Part shown: piece after piece, positions 1-8,243 of the stretch
How positions within the stretch are numbered: the first letter of the stretch is position 1
How the letters are laid out: every line of letters begins with the position of its first letter
Assembly (NCBI GenBank): GCA_049302185.1
Contig: JBAQLV010000010.1
Location: 1-64,000 of the forward strand
Reading direction: 5' to 3'
Source of the DNA: UBA1546 sp049302185
GTDB lineage: Bacteria; Nitrospirota; Thermodesulfovibrionia; Thermodesulfovibrionales; UBA1546
Length of the DNA stretch: 64,000 nt
The notes under the pieces: model-generated
What the model saw: only the letters and a program-made list of their open reading frames with translations
Told to the model about the DNA's origin: nothing
The model's database searches: none
Translations under genes and position numbers: made by a program

Positions 1-137
1 AGACAACAGTCATCGGTGTTGAACCCAAATCACTCGAAATGAGCATGGAATTATCCCCTGAAATTAAGGCTAAGATTCCAAAGATTATTGAATTAGTATT
101 CGATGAGCTGAAATCCTCTGTCTGCAATAACCAATAA
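1..137 (+). CDS. Hydrogenase maturation protease (HyaD/HupD family), C-terminal end only
   Basis: The window opens inside this gene; the last 44 codons are present, ending at TAA 135-137. The reading shows the GVEP motif followed by an ELSPEI stretch and a helical tail. This is the typical C-terminal half of the nickel-dependent endopeptidases that trim the large-subunit C-terminus of [NiFe] hydrogenases. The metal-binding residues of the N-terminal half lie outside the window. The hyp maturation operon at the other end of the window gives a consistent context. The family call is good; which hydrogenase it serves cannot be told. Confidence 0.75.
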   Translation, partial: TTVIGVEPKSLEMSMELSPEIKAKIPKIIELVFDELKSSVCNNQ

Positions 138-235
138 AAACTGATGACAGTAAAACCAGTGGTAATGTATAATGCTGTCATGGCAGTATGCGATATAATA
201 ATGTCTGATAATTGAAGGGGTAACGGAATTTTTGT

Positions 236-1333
236 ATGAAAAGGATTGTTGTAAAAGTCGGCAGTAACATAGTTGCTGATGAGAAAGAGGGGCTTGATAC
301 AAGGCGCATTACGGCTATTGCGTCTGATATCAGGGATGCGCAGGACATGGGCTATGAGGTTGTCCTTGTCTCTTCAGGCGCTGTTGCCGCAGGCATGAGA
401 AAACTTGGGCTGAAGGAGAAACCGAAAGATATACAGCTAAAACAGGCTGCTGCTGCAGTAGGACAGAGCAGTCTGATGTGGGCTTATGAGAAGAGCTTTG
501 GAGAATTCGGCAAAAAAGTTGCGCAGGTTCTGCTTACGCGGGATGATTTTACCGACAGGAAAAGGTATATCAATTCTAAGAACACGCTTAGCACGCTGCT
601 CTCATACGGGATTATCCCGATAATCAATGAGAATGACACTGTTGCCACTGATGAAATAAAGTTTGGAGATAATGACAACCTTGCTTCATTGGTTGCAGGG
701 CTTGTTGATGCTGAAAGGCTGATAATTCTTTCTGATGTGGAGGGACTTTTTTCTGCTGACCCTAAGAGAAGCCATAAATCAGTCCTCATAAAAACAGTTG
801 ATGAGATTACATCTGAGATCGAGGCAATGGCAGGAACCGCGGGAAGCGCTGTCGGCACAGGAGGAATGTATTCAAAAATCCTTGCAGCAAAAAGGACTGT
901 AAACAATGGAATCACTGTAAATATAATAAGCGGCAAAAAAAGCGGATTGACGGTATCTCTCTTAAAAGGGAATCATCACGGCACAGAATTTAAGCCGGTT
1001 AGAGAGAGGCTCTCTGCGCGTAAGGGATGGATAGTCTATGGAAGCCGCGCAAAGGGCAGTCTGCAGATAGATGAAGGAGCTGTTAAGGCGCTGCTACACG
1101 GAGGCAAAAGCCTCCTGCCTTCAGGTATTACTGCGGTTACAGGAGTTTTTGAGGTAGGCGATGCTGTATATTGTGTTGATTCAGACAAGAAAAAGATAGC
1201 AAAGGGAATTACGAACTATTCATCAACAGAGACAGAGAAGATTAAAGGCAGAAAGACGGCGGATGTGGAAAAGGCGCTGGGATACAGATATTCCGACGAG
1301 GTGATTCACAGGGATAACCTTGTGGTCTTGTAA
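236..1333 (+). CDS. proB: Glutamate 5-kinase
   Basis: Phosphorylates glutamate to glutamyl 5-phosphate, the first step of proline synthesis in the cytoplasm. The 365-residue product has the amino-acid kinase fold: KVGSN near residue 7, SSGAVAAG near 46, and the NENDTV...KFGDND active-site loop near 132-148. A C-terminal PUA domain follows from about residue 275, the usual two-domain layout and length. The ATG follows a purine-rich GAAGGGG. proA is not next to it: the next gene converges from the opposite strand only 7 bases away, so proB seems to be a single-gene unit here. Confidence 0.95.
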   Translation: MKRIVVKVGSNIVADEKEGLDTRRITAIASDIRDAQDMGYEVVLVSSGAVAAGMRKLGLKEKPKDIQLKQAAAAVGQSSLMWAYEKSFGEFGKKVAQVLLTRDDFTDRKRYINSKNTLSTLLSYGIIPIINENDTVATDEIKFGDNDNLASLVAGLVDAERLIILSDVEGLFSADPKRSHKSVLIKTVDEITSEIEAMAGTAGSAVGTGGMYSKILAAKRTVNNGITVNIISGKKSGLTVSLLKGNHHGTEFKPVRERLSARKGWIVYGSRAKGSLQIDEGAVKALLHGGKSLLPSGITAVTGVFEVGDAVYCVDSDKKKIAKGITNYSSTETEKIKGRKTADVEKALGYRYSDEVIHRDNLVVL

Positions 1334-1340
1334 GCTGAAT

Positions 1341-1865
1341 CTATTTCTTTAGTTTCAAAAACTCTCTTGCCTTTATAAACATATCAATGCATTTTTTATC
1401 CTGATAATCCGGATATGTAAAGATATGCGGTATAAATGTCATGTCTTTTTCTTTATACAGCAGAGAGACCTCTCCGTAGATGCCTTTGCCGAGGTAAATT
1501 CTGTGCGAATAGCCCTTTGTTGTAGCAAGGATGACATTTGCTAAAGTAAGGTAGCCAGGGTCAATATTTATTTTACGTTTACCATCTACTGACATAGAAT
1601 CCTCTATGCTGTTTGTCCTGAGTTTGATATCTACGATCTCTCCCGGATTTATCAGATTTCTGAAAAATATAAAAATCCTTTTTATCGGCGAGCCGATTTC
1701 CTCTTTGTAGTATTCTGAATAATCCCAGCTAACCGGAGGTGTTTCCAGAAGTGCGGCTCCGAAGGTGCTTAACAGAGACTCTTTTGCCTTGGATAAGTAA
1801 GACTCATCAGAATAGAGAATCCCCGTGAATAACAGTGCCGGCTCAGGATTTGCTGGGGTACCCAT
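1341..1865 (-). CDS. DUF4416 family protein
   Basis: A 174-residue protein matching, from memory, the DUF4416 family: a GILYSDE segment near the start, a central FRNLI/DIKLRTN stretch, an IDPGYL-like motif and a YSHRIYLGKGIYGE segment. The family is common in Nitrospirota, Desulfobacterota and Aquificota and has no established function. There is no signal peptide or membrane segment, so it is probably cytosolic. It converges with proB, leaving only 7 bases between the stops, and a thioredoxin-like remnant lies upstream. No function is assigned. Confidence 0.75.
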   Translation of the reverse strand: MGTPANPEPALLFTGILYSDESYLSKAKESLLSTFGAALLETPPVSWDYSEYYKEEIGSPIKRIFIFFRNLINPGEIVDIKLRTNSIEDSMSVDGKRKINIDPGYLTLANVILATTKGYSHRIYLGKGIYGEVSLLYKEKDMTFIPHIFTYPDYQDKKCIDMFIKAREFLKLKK

Positions 1866-1878
1866 AGTTCAGTGAAAG

Positions 1879-2075
1879 TTATTCTTTGAACAGGCCTGAG
1901 ATAAATGCCAGAGCATCCGGAGAATCTCATACATAAGGCCCGATGACTTTTTTTCTGATGATGCCTTTTTTATCCACGATGTATGTTTCAGGAATTCCTC
2001 TTAATCCATAAGATCTTGCAGCTTTTTCGTCTTTATCAATCAGTATCGGCAGGTGTGAAGTCAGTTTACTCCGGA
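1879..2075 (-). pseudogene. Remnant of a TlpA/ResA-type thioredoxin-like protein
   Basis: The minus strand reads as the C-terminal part of a periplasmic thioredoxin-fold protein: a PILIDKD segment, YGLRGIPETY with the fold's cis-proline, then IVDKKG, and a final helix ending at TAA 1879-1881. A TGA interrupts it just before the last helix (after IGPYV). The N-terminal half with the CxxC active site is missing. The fragment runs straight into the 3' end of clpC, so the gene was cut by a deletion that now joins it to clpC. It probably makes no product. Confidence 0.6.
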
Positions 2076-4505
2076 AAGTATCTGAGCCTCTTCGGCTTCA
2101 ACAAAGGTTGGTATCCCGGCCTCAAGCACAACTTTTATTTTGTGGGTGTCTTTAAATCTGCCTTTGAGCAGTTCTTCTGACAGCGGATCCTCAATTTCTT
2201 TCTGCACGGCTCTTCTCATGGGCCTTGCGCCGTAGTTCGGCTGATAATAGGTTTTAACCATCCACTCCTTAACGGACTGGTCTAATTCCACCAAAAGCCC
2301 CTGCTCGATTAGCAGATTATTGGTTTCGTTTATCAGCAGGTCAATAATTGAAAACAGCTGCTCTTTTTCAAGAGGATGAAATACGACTATCTCATCAACA
2401 CGGTTAAGGAATTCAGGATTAAATGCTTTTTTGAGCTCAACGAGCACATTATCCTTTATCTTCTGATAGACATCGTCTGACTTGGTTCTCTGAAAGCCCA
2501 GAGGAGTTGCTTTTTCAATAATCCTTGCGCCTATATTTGAGGTCATGATTATTACCGCGTTTTTAAAGTCAACCTTTCTGCCGAAACTGTCTGTAAGCAC
2601 TCCTTCATCAAGCACCTGCAGCAGTATGTTAAATATGTCGGGATGCGCTTTTTCTATCTCATCAAAGAGAATGACAGAATAAGGACGCTTTCGTATTTTT
2701 TCTGTCAGCTGTCCTCCCTCTTCGTAGCCGACATATCCCGGAGGCGCGCCTGTCAGTTTGGAGACATTGAACCTCTCCATATATTCTGACATGTCAATTT
2801 TAATAAGCGCATTCTCGTCATTGAAGAGGAACTCTGCAAGCGCTTTTGCAAGTTCGGTTTTTCCAACGCCTGTTGGGCCGAGGAAGAAGAATGAACCTAT
2901 AGGTTTTTTCTTGCTCTTCAGTCCTGCCCTTGACCTTCTGATTGCCCTTGATACTGCTTTTATTGCCTCATCCTGAGAGATTATCCGTTCATGAATAACC
3001 TCTTCCATTCTCAGGAGTTTTTCCGATTCTTTTTCTTCGAGCCTTAAGAGCGGGATGCCTGTCATCTTTGCAACTGTGTAGGTCACATCATCTTCTGATA
3101 TGACAGGAATTTCTTTATTCAGGTTGTCCTTCCACTGTTTTAGTATCTGGTCGTGAAGTCTTTTAAGCTTTTCTTCCTCGTTTCGTATGGATGCGGCTTT
3201 CTCAATGTCGTGAAGCTTTACATAAAGATTTTTTTCTCTTGTCAGTCTTGCTATATCGTGTTCGAGTTCTTTTATTTCTCCGGGAGGCGTATATCTTTTG
3301 AGGTTGACCCTTGCGCCTGTTTCATCAATAACATCAATTGCCTTATCCGGCAGATGCCTGTCAGATATATACCGGTCGGACAGCTTTGAAGCCGCTGTTA
3401 TGGCATCGTCGCTGATTTTTACTCTGTGATGCGATTCGTATCTGCTTCTTAAACCTGTCAGGATATCTATTGTTGCATCTACCGCAGGAGATTCAACATT
3501 GATAGGCTGGAATCTTCTCTCCAGCGCGCCGTCTTTCTCCACATATTTTCTGTATGCGTCAGGAGTTGTTGCGCCGATGCATTTAATCTCGCCTCTGGAC
3601 AGGGCAGGTTTAAGCATGCTTGACGCATCCACAGAGCCCTCAGCGGCGCCTGCGCCTATTAATGTATGGAGTTCATCGACAAAGAGAATCACATTGTCTG
3701 TGTGAGTGATTTCCTTCATCACAAACTTCAGCCTCTCTTCAAACTGCCCCCTGTATTTTGTCCCTGCTATGAGAGCGCCGAGGTCAAGGGATACAATTCG
3801 TTTGCCAAAAAGATTTTCCGGCACATCACCCAGTACGATTTTCTGCGCAAGGCCCTCAACAATCGCTGTTTTGCCTACGCCCGGCTCACCGATTATCACA
3901 GGATTATTTTTTATCCGCCTGCCGAGTATCTGGAGCACGCGCTCAATCTCATCCTCCCTGCCGATTACAGGGTCAAGCTTGCCTTCTTTTGCCATCTGTG
4001 TCAGATCCCTGCCGAACTCATCAAGGGCAGGCGTTGCGCTCCGTCTTTCTCTTACAGTATGTGTCTGGGGTCTCATCGAAAAATTTATTGCAAGCTGCCT
4101 TGCAGCCAGAAGGTTTGCTCCAAGGCTTCGAAGTGTTCTGCCTGCTATTCCTTCGTCTTCGCGCAGAATGCCGAGAAGAAGATGCTCGCTTCCTATATAA
4201 CTGTGACCGATAAGCCTTGCCTCTTCTACAGCAAGTTCAAGGACTTTCTTTGCGCGCGGGGTAAACGGTATGTCGCCGAATGTAAGCACATTTGTGCCGT
4301 AGGGGAGTTTCCGCTCTACTTCCATGCGCACCTCTTCTATTGAGATGCCCATCTTTTTGATTATTGCAGCGCTTATTCCCTCTTCTTCTCTCAGAAGAGC
4401 GAGCAGGAGATGCTCTGTCCCAAGGTAATCGTTCTGGCGCTTTTCAGCCTCTTCCCTTGCGTAGATTATTACTTTTCTGCCGCGCTCTGTGAACTTCTCA
4501 AACAT
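2061..4505 (-). CDS. clpC: ATP-dependent Clp protease ATPase subunit ClpC
   Basis: A Hsp100 unfoldase that feeds substrates to ClpP. The 814 residues show a doubled Clp N domain (about 1-145), AAA+ module 1 with Walker A GEPGVGKT near 206, a coiled middle region with a UVR-like motif (LHDIEKAASIRNEE, about 430) that marks ClpC rather than ClpB or ClpA, and AAA+ module 2 with GPTGVGKT near 545. Length is normal for ClpC. Neither clpP nor the mcsAB/ctsR genes that flank it in Firmicutes are present. Its 3' end abuts a thioredoxin-like remnant. Confidence 0.95.
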   Translation of the reverse strand: MFEKFTERGRKVIIYAREEAEKRQNDYLGTEHLLLALLREEEGISAAIIKKMGISIEEVRMEVERKLPYGTNVLTFGDIPFTPRAKKVLELAVEEARLIGHSYIGSEHLLLGILREDEGIAGRTLRSLGANLLAARQLAINFSMRPQTHTVRERRSATPALDEFGRDLTQMAKEGKLDPVIGREDEIERVLQILGRRIKNNPVIIGEPGVGKTAIVEGLAQKIVLGDVPENLFGKRIVSLDLGALIAGTKYRGQFEERLKFVMKEITHTDNVILFVDELHTLIGAGAAEGSVDASSMLKPALSRGEIKCIGATTPDAYRKYVEKDGALERRFQPINVESPAVDATIDILTGLRSRYESHHRVKISDDAITAASKLSDRYISDRHLPDKAIDVIDETGARVNLKRYTPPGEIKELEHDIARLTREKNLYVKLHDIEKAASIRNEEEKLKRLHDQILKQWKDNLNKEIPVISEDDVTYTVAKMTGIPLLRLEEKESEKLLRMEEVIHERIISQDEAIKAVSRAIRRSRAGLKSKKKPIGSFFFLGPTGVGKTELAKALAEFLFNDENALIKIDMSEYMERFNVSKLTGAPPGYVGYEEGGQLTEKIRKRPYSVILFDEIEKAHPDIFNILLQVLDEGVLTDSFGRKVDFKNAVIIMTSNIGARIIEKATPLGFQRTKSDDVYQKIKDNVLVELKKAFNPEFLNRVDEIVVFHPLEKEQLFSIIDLLINETNNLLIEQGLLVELDQSVKEWMVKTYYQPNYGARPMRRAVQKEIEDPLSEELLKGRFKDTHKIKVVLEAGIPTFVEAEEAQILSGVN

Positions 4506-4584
4506 TAAATAAATCTCCTCTGCGAAGTTCTATCATTCTTAGTTAAATAATACTTTTTTCTCCCGATTAAAGTCAATAACCCTT

Positions 4585-5325
4585 CTAACTCTCCACAGTA
4601 TAATTCATGAGATATTTAGCGGCCACTGCTTCAAGAGAAGAGGCAGCAGGCAAACCCTTGCTCAGTAAACGCAGCGCATCAAAATCAGACTTCCAAACAA
4701 CATCACCGGGAGCAATCAGGCACACGCTGTCCGGCTTATGAGTAATATAGAGATTGCCGTTTTTGAAATAATAATGGTCTTCTGCGTTTACCTCCGTAGT
4801 ATACGAGCGCATAAATGGAGGAAAGTCGCCGGGTCTGAACCAGAGTTTAATTTCCCGTTCTGCCTCGTTATCAGTAGCCGAAGCGTGGATAAGATTGTCC
4901 ATCCTCTCGCCGATCTCCTTTCCGGAAGCATCTTTCAGAGGAACAACTGTCCCCAATGCGCGAATACATCCCGGTTTTGTCTCACGGGCAACGTGAGGAT
5001 TGGTAGGTCCGCAGATTTCCCGCATCTTTTTCACTGCATCCGGGCCCTGATAAACAAGGGATATTACTCTGCGCCTATTGGGTTCATCAGGATAATGAAG
5101 CAGCCCCATGATATATTCAATCAGTGAAGGATAAAACACTTTACCCCGATGTTCAGCATAGTGTTCCTCTGCAAGCATTCTGCTTACGTGTACTATCTTT
5201 GCTCCGGCAAAGCGTAAACCGGTATGAAACTCTGAGAGTTGAGAAAGCACATATCCTGTCAACGAATTTTTCAGGGCATCCGGCTTAATCAATACAAGCG
5301 TTTGTTTTATTTCTTCTGTGCGCAT
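4585..5325 (-). CDS. ndk: Nucleoside-diphosphate kinase with unusual C-terminal extension
   Basis: The N-terminal part (about 1-160) is an NDK fold: a TLVLIKPDAL start with the conserved Lys, GPTNP near 106, and NLIHAS with the phospho-accepting His near 147. It transfers gamma-phosphate between NTPs and NDPs. An insertion lies around residues 115-140 and a tail of about 85 residues follows; ordinary NDKs are about 140 residues, this one 246. The tail is not recognised; its last half (IAPGDVVWKSDFDALRLL...) vaguely resembles PqqD-like peptide-binding domains, a weak impression. The ATG at 5325 is chosen because GGAAGGAA precedes it and the family N-terminus starts there. It lies 29 bases after mdh. 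Confidence 0.82.
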   Translation of the reverse strand: MRTEEIKQTLVLIKPDALKNSLTGYVLSQLSEFHTGLRFAGAKIVHVSRMLAEEHYAEHRGKVFYPSLIEYIMGLLHYPDEPNRRRVISLVYQGPDAVKKMREICGPTNPHVARETKPGCIRALGTVVPLKDASGKEIGERMDNLIHASATDNEAEREIKLWFRPGDFPPFMRSYTTEVNAEDHYYFKNGNLYITHKPDSVCLIAPGDVVWKSDFDALRLLSKGLPAASSLEAVAAKYLMNYTVES

Positions 5326-5354
5326 ATAGCGGTTCCTTCCTTTATTGCCAAGAA

Positions 5355-6281
5355 TTAAATCGAAAGTTTCTTGAGCAGTTTTTTTACGGCAGAGCATGAT
5401 TCTTTGAATTGTGCCTTCTCTTCTTTTGTGAGTTTAAGCTCAACTACTTTTTCAACTCCCTCTCTGCCGAGAATAACAGGCACGCCAAGATAAATATCTT
5501 TCATCCCGTATTCTCCATTTAGATACGCCGCGCATGGAAACATGCGATTTTCATCGAGTAAAATTGATTTGATCATCTGGACGACTGCGGCAGCAGGCGC
5601 ATAGTATGCGCTTCCGGATTTAAGCAGGCTTACTATTTCGGCTCCTCCGTTCCGTGTCCGGTGTACCAGCGAATCAATTGTCTTTTTTTTCAAAAATTCT
5701 GTTATTACTATGCCTTTTACGGTGGTGAACCTTGGGAGCGAAACCATCTGGTCTCCGTGCCCTCCAAGCACAATGGTTTCTATATCTTCCGGTGATATAT
5801 TAAGTTCCCATGAAAGAAATGCCCTTAATCTGGATGCATCAAGTATCCCGCCCATTCCTATTACCCGTTTGCATGAAAACTCTGTAGTCTTCCATGCAAG
5901 CTGAGCCATTACATCCATCGGATTTGTTACGACAATAACAATAGCGTTTGGAGAAGTTTTTGCAATTGCACCTGACACTGCCTTAACAACATCGGCATTC
6001 GCATGGAGAAGGTCATCACGCGACATGTTGGGTTTTCTTGGAAATCCGGCAGTGATTACTACAATATCGGAGTCTTTGGTGTCGGCATAACTGTTAGTCC
6101 CCTTCACGGAAACAGAAGAATTCCAGATGGGACATGCCTCTGCAATATCAAGAGCCTTTCCCTGAGGAATTCCATCTGCAATATCAAAAAGGACAACATC
6201 GGCAAGTGAGGCCTGAGCAACCAGCTGCGCTGCAGATGCGCCTACATTTCCTGCCCCGATTACGGATACTTTTTTTCTCAT
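5355..6281 (-). CDS. mdh: Malate dehydrogenase
   Basis: NAD-dependent interconversion of malate and oxaloacetate. The 308-residue protein has the Rossmann GAGNVG at residues 9-14, the substrate loop RKPNMSRDDLL (the first Arg marks malate rather than lactate specificity), VTNPMDVM, and the catalytic GGHGDQMV. The length matches the LDH-like MDH group. It is followed after 29 bases by ndk on the same strand, so the two are probably co-transcribed. Confidence 0.93.
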   Translation of the reverse strand: MRKKVSVIGAGNVGASAAQLVAQASLADVVLFDIADGIPQGKALDIAEACPIWNSSVSVKGTNSYADTKDSDIVVITAGFPRKPNMSRDDLLHANADVVKAVSGAIAKTSPNAIVIVVTNPMDVMAQLAWKTTEFSCKRVIGMGGILDASRLRAFLSWELNISPEDIETIVLGGHGDQMVSLPRFTTVKGIVITEFLKKKTIDSLVHRTRNGGAEIVSLLKSGSAYYAPAAAVVQMIKSILLDENRMFPCAAYLNGEYGMKDIYLGVPVILGREGVEKVVELKLTKEEKAQFKESCSAVKKLLKKLSI

Positions 6282-6376
6282 ATCTTTCCCTTTGGAAATT
6301 CAATATAGATTAAGTAAGGAAAGGGGCTAAGGATATACAGACCCCTTCGATGACTGAAATTTCCTTAATATGCAGT

Positions 6377-6583
6377 TTATTGTAATTTTACTACGTTTGC
6401 AGCTTTTGGACCTCGCTCGCCTTCTACAATATCAAACTGGACTCTCTGACCCTCGGTAAGAGTCTTAAACCCATCGTTTGCAATAGATGAATAATGGACA
6501 AACACATCCGTGCCATTGTCCTGCTGGATGAACCCATAACCTTTTGTTTCGTTGAACCATTTTACTTTTCCTTCAAACGGCAT
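6377..6583 (-). CDS. cspA: Cold-shock domain protein
   Basis: A 68-residue single-domain nucleic-acid chaperone with both RNA-binding motifs: GKVKWFNETKGYGFI (RNP1) and DVFVHYS (RNP2). A strong AAGGAGG ribosome-binding site lies upstream of the ATG. It is transcribed alone, from a promoter at 6646-6674, through a leader that can form hairpins. Assignment to the Csp family is certain; which paralogue (cspA/C/D) cannot be decided, so the symbol is generic. Confidence 0.93.
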   Translation of the reverse strand: MPFEGKVKWFNETKGYGFIQQDNGTDVFVHYSSIANDGFKTLTEGQRVQFDIVEGERGPKAANVVKLQ

Positions 6584-6601
6584 ACTGCTTAAATCCTCCT
6601 T

Positions 6602-6616
6602 TTCTCGTTGCGAGAA
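6602..6616 (-). promoter_or_regulatory. Leader hairpin just upstream of the cspA ribosome-binding site
   Basis: TTCTCG-TTG-CGAGAA is a perfect 6-bp stem with a 3-base loop in the cspA leader, ending only a few bases before the AAGGAGG site. A second inverted repeat (TTTACC...GGTAAA) lies at 6622-6643 near the expected transcript start. Csp genes often use structured leaders for cold-dependent translation; that use here is inferred. Confidence 0.45.
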
Positions 6617-6645
6617 GATAATTTACCTGAAAAACAGGGTAAACT

Positions 6646-6674
6646 TTTATAGCATGTAGCAGAATTGTTGTCAA
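6646..6674 (-). promoter_or_regulatory. Sigma-70 promoter for cspA
   Basis: On the minus strand a perfect TTGACA (-35, at 6669-6674) is separated by 17 bases from TATAAA (-10, at 6646-6651). Transcription should start near 6639 and give a leader of about 55 bases before the cspA ATG. Confidence 0.7.
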
Positions 6675-6676
6675 GA

Positions 6677-6717
6677 AAAAATCACAGCCGAGAAAAATGC
6701 CGGAGGCCTGTGATTTT
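6677..6717. terminator. Hairpin between the divergent cspA and tpiA
   Basis: AAAATCACAG and its exact complement CTGTGATTTT enclose about 20 bases, giving a stem of 10-12 bp with A/T tracts at both ends, as in bidirectional rho-independent terminators. The position is odd, because it lies between two divergent genes and ahead of the cspA -35 box. It could instead insulate the two promoters or be a binding site. A TTGACA follows at 6721, possibly the tpiA -35 box. Confidence 0.4.
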
Positions 6718-6806
6718 CCTTTGACATAATATTGTGAAATATGGTATTCATACATCATAAGCATTACGGCAATAAATTCCTGAGCAGTAAGAAAGACAAG
6801 AGAACC

Positions 6807-7559
6807 TTGCGCAGACCATTCATTGCAGCCAACTGGAAAATGAACAAGACCGTTCCTGAGACAAGGGAATTCTTGAAGGAATTAGTATCTTTGGCAGAGG
6901 ATGCAACAGATGTGGATATCGTAGTAGCCCCGCCATTTACCTCCCTTTATGCTGCCGCAGAGAGCATTAAAGATACGAACATAAAAATCGCTGCGCAGGA
7001 TGTTTTTTATGAAGAAAAGGGCGCATTTACCGGTGAAATATCACCGGCTATGATTTTGGACTGTGGATGTTCGCATGTTATCATCGGGCATTCGGAACGA
7101 AGACAGTATTTCAACGAAACCGATGAGGTAATCAATAAGAAGGTAAAAGCGGCAAGAAACAACGGGCTTGGAGTTGTTTTCTGCATAGGAGAATCACTTT
7201 CAGAAAGAGAATTAGGAAAAACCTTTGATGTGCTGAAAATGGAGATAGAGAAGGGGCTTGAGAATATAGGCGGAAATAATATCGTTGTAGCTTATGAACC
7301 TGTATGGGCAATAGGCACAGGGAGAACTGCTGCACCTTCGCAGGCTCAGGAGGCGCATGCTTACATAAGAGACAGGTTAAGAGTTTTGTATGGAAATAAG
7401 GCTGATGAAAATCGTATAATATACGGAGGAAGCGTAACCCCAGAGAATGTGGATTCTCTTATGGCTTGTGAAGATGTGGATGGCGCGCTTGTAGGCGGAG
7501 CAAGCCTTAACCCTGAAAGCTTTGCAAGGATAATAAAATTTAAGAAAATTAAAAAGTGA
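6807..7559 (+). CDS. tpiA: Triosephosphate isomerase
   Basis: Interconverts dihydroxyacetone phosphate and glyceraldehyde 3-phosphate. The TIM barrel shows NWKMN with the catalytic Lys, IIGHSERR with the catalytic His, YEPVWAIGTG with the catalytic Glu, and the phosphate-binding YGGSV...GALVGGASL near the end; 250 residues, the usual size. The family N-terminus (RRPFIAANWKMN) begins at a TTG at 6807. An ATG at 6741 would add a 22-residue extension unlike the family, so the TTG is preferred though its ribosome-binding site is weak. secG follows after an 80-base repeat, a common pairing. Confidence 0.93.
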   Translation: MRRPFIAANWKMNKTVPETREFLKELVSLAEDATDVDIVVAPPFTSLYAAAESIKDTNIKIAAQDVFYEEKGAFTGEISPAMILDCGCSHVIIGHSERRQYFNETDEVINKKVKAARNNGLGVVFCIGESLSERELGKTFDVLKMEIEKGLENIGGNNIVVAYEPVWAIGTGRTAAPSQAQEAHAYIRDRLRVLYGNKADENRIIYGGSVTPENVDSLMACEDVDGALVGGASLNPESFARIIKFKKIKK

Positions 7560-7624
7560 CAGTGATTAGTGACAGTGTCAGTAGAAAGGTATAAAAAACT
7601 GACACTAAACACTGACACAGACAC
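7559..7624. repeat. Degenerate heptamer tandem repeat between tpiA and secG
   Basis: A run of roughly 7-base units of the type AGTGACA/AGTGATT is followed by the complementary type ACTGACA/ACACTGA. The whole can fold back on itself around the GAAAGGTATAAAAAA centre. It resembles the elements at 10850, 25223, 25914 and inside hypF. Confidence 0.6.
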
Positions 7625-7640
7625 TGAGCTTGGAGGCAAG

Positions 7641-8012
7641 ATGATAACATTCCTTTTGGCAGTTCACGTTGTGGTGGCGTTTTTTTTGATTTTTATTGTT
7701 CTGATACAGAGCGGCAAAGGGGCGGAGCTCGGCGCAGCATTTGGCGGTTCAAGCCAGACCCTTTTTGGCAGCCGTGGCGCGGCTACTTTTTTCAGCAAAC
7801 TTACCACAATTGCCGCAGTTGCTTTTATGGTTACGTCTTTGTCTCTCGCAATCGTCTCAACAAAGAGCGGGTCTGTTGTAAAAAAGACAGTTCCGGTTAA
7901 GGAAAAAACTGATATACCGGCATCGCAGGGTCAGATTCCGGGCGGAGGTGTTCAGCCGTCTCAGCCTTCACAGCAGCCTCTTCAAACACCTGCACAGCCT
8001 GCGGGAAAATAG
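7641..8012 (+). CDS. secG: Preprotein translocase subunit SecG
   Basis: A small subunit of the SecYEG channel in the inner membrane. The 123-residue protein has two hydrophobic helices (about residues 3-23 and 53-73) joined by the typical cytosolic loop QSGKGAELGAAFGGSSQTLFG. It ends in a Pro/Gln-rich tail of about 40 residues, as often seen in SecG. The ATG at 7641 is preceded by TTGGAGG; an earlier in-frame start would read through the repeat and is rejected. Confidence 0.93.
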   Translation: MITFLLAVHVVVAFFLIFIVLIQSGKGAELGAAFGGSSQTLFGSRGAATFFSKLTTIAAVAFMVTSLSLAIVSTKSGSVVKKTVPVKEKTDIPASQGQIPGGGVQPSQPSQQPLQTPAQPAGK

Positions 8013-8015
8013 GCA

Positions 8016-8105
8016 ATGGGCGATCTGCTTTTAGCAATAGGTATTCTGGTTGTGTGGATAATTCTTCAGGTTGTAGTATTCCCGCGCTTGGGCATTTCCA
8101 CATGA
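8016..8105 (+). CDS. Small 29-residue membrane protein downstream of secG
   Basis: An ATG 4 bases after the secG stop opens a 29-codon frame: LLLAIGILVVWIILQVVVF forms one membrane helix, followed by the basic/aromatic end PRLGIST. The frame is short but has a clear hydrophobic helix and a conserved-looking LPxLG(I/V)xT type ending that I recall from small proteins in related genomes. No good ribosome-binding site is visible; coupling to secG translation would explain it. The function is unknown. Confidence 0.45.
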   Translation: MGDLLLAIGILVVWIILQVVVFPRLGIST

Positions 8106-8161
8106 GGTGTTCCCAGAGAGCCGGGGGCTCCTAAGAAGAAATGCTGAGAGCAGTAATTCTG

Positions 8162-8189
8162 TTGACGCTTCCTGACCTTAAAATATAAT
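8162..8189 (+). promoter_or_regulatory. Sigma-70 promoter for nifA
   Basis: TTGACG (8162-8167), 16 bases, then a perfect TATAAT (8184-8189), about 55 bases upstream of the nifA ATG. No sigma-54 element is seen here, which suggests that nifA itself is under housekeeping control. Confidence 0.6.
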
Positions 8190-8243
8190 CTACAAAAAAG
8201 TCATCAGCTTTACATTTTTGTCATATCTTATTAAACTTATCTT

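Noticed and set aside
1920..1935. TGA in the thioredoxin-like remnant as a selenocysteine codon
   Set aside because: It is not at the CxxC position, where selenocysteine would sit, and the N-terminal half of the gene is missing anyway.
6741..6806. N-terminal extension of triosephosphate isomerase from an ATG at 6741
   Set aside because: It would add 22 residues unlike any TpiA and covers the likely promoter; the family start at TTG 6807 is preferred.
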